The notes under the pieces are model-generated. The model ran no database searches and was not told the DNA's origin. It saw nothing but the letters and a program-made list of their open reading frames with translations. Shown piece by piece: positions 5,769-5,775 of a stretch of 5,775 nt of DNA (positions are counted from its first letter, which is position 1; every line of letters begins with the position of its first letter). Origin of the DNA: CAYMDS01 sp964576705 (lineage in GTDB: Bacteria; Patescibacteriota; Microgenomatia; Levybacterales; UBA12049). The stretch covers positions 1 through 5,775 of the forward strand of contig CAZNVI010000062.1 of assembly GCA_964576705.1 (NCBI GenBank). Direction: 5' to 3'. The translations under genes and the position numbers were made by a program.

Positions 5769-5775
5769 GTGGGTA

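Noticed and set aside
1..5775. CRISPR arrays, insertion-sequence transposases, complete tRNA or rRNA genes
   Set aside because: No regularly spaced direct repeats, transposase motifs or folded tRNA/rRNA signatures were seen on either strand.

Overview
The window looks like a stretch of a metagenome-assembled bacterial genome. It carries a run of exactly 100 N (3485-3584), the usual placeholder for a scaffold gap. Small AT-rich genes for secreted envelope proteins, a protein pair resembling WxL and WxL-interacting proteins, and dispersed palindromic repeats suggest a Patescibacteria (CPR)-like, cell-wall-bearing organism. That placement is an inference from protein style, not from a marker gene. 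Visible stop codons are TAA (two genes) and TGA (two genes), so nothing points to recoded UGA.

Left part (1-2898, + strand): a large secreted surface protein is followed 43 nt later by an exosortase/archaeosortase-family membrane protease. The surface protein has, in order, a long basic N-region and signal peptide, a module ending in VVIDPT of the kind found in RHS/adhesin-type proteins, and a propeller-like repeat region with Cys/Trp motifs. It ends in two successive PEP-CTERM-like sorting signals (LPEN and VPEN, each followed by a hydrophobic segment and basic residues). The pair reads as a dedicated protease plus its substrate. The doubled tail signal is the most unusual thing in the window. 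The N-terminal codons of the surface protein lie inside a dispersed palindromic repeat, and a second partial copy of that repeat sits after the exosortase.

Middle (2899-3584): about 590 nt without a credible gene, holding the partial repeat copy, AT-rich sequence, a 122-bp imperfect inverted-repeat element, and the assembly gap.

Right part (3585-5139, - strand): two AT-rich genes in probable operon order. The first encodes a secreted WxL-like protein with four cysteines (4432-5139). Fourteen nt after it comes a secreted two-domain Ig-like protein resembling WxL-interacting (DUF916/DUF3324-type) proteins, whose C-terminus is lost in the gap. Together they look like a small cell-surface complex.

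Far right (5140-5775): an AT-rich spacer, a strong minus-strand intrinsic terminator, a hairpin-rich 3' untranslated stretch, and a small two-helix glycine-rich membrane protein with a textbook Shine-Dalgarno sequence. A perfect 20-bp palindrome lies upstream of it at the window edge.
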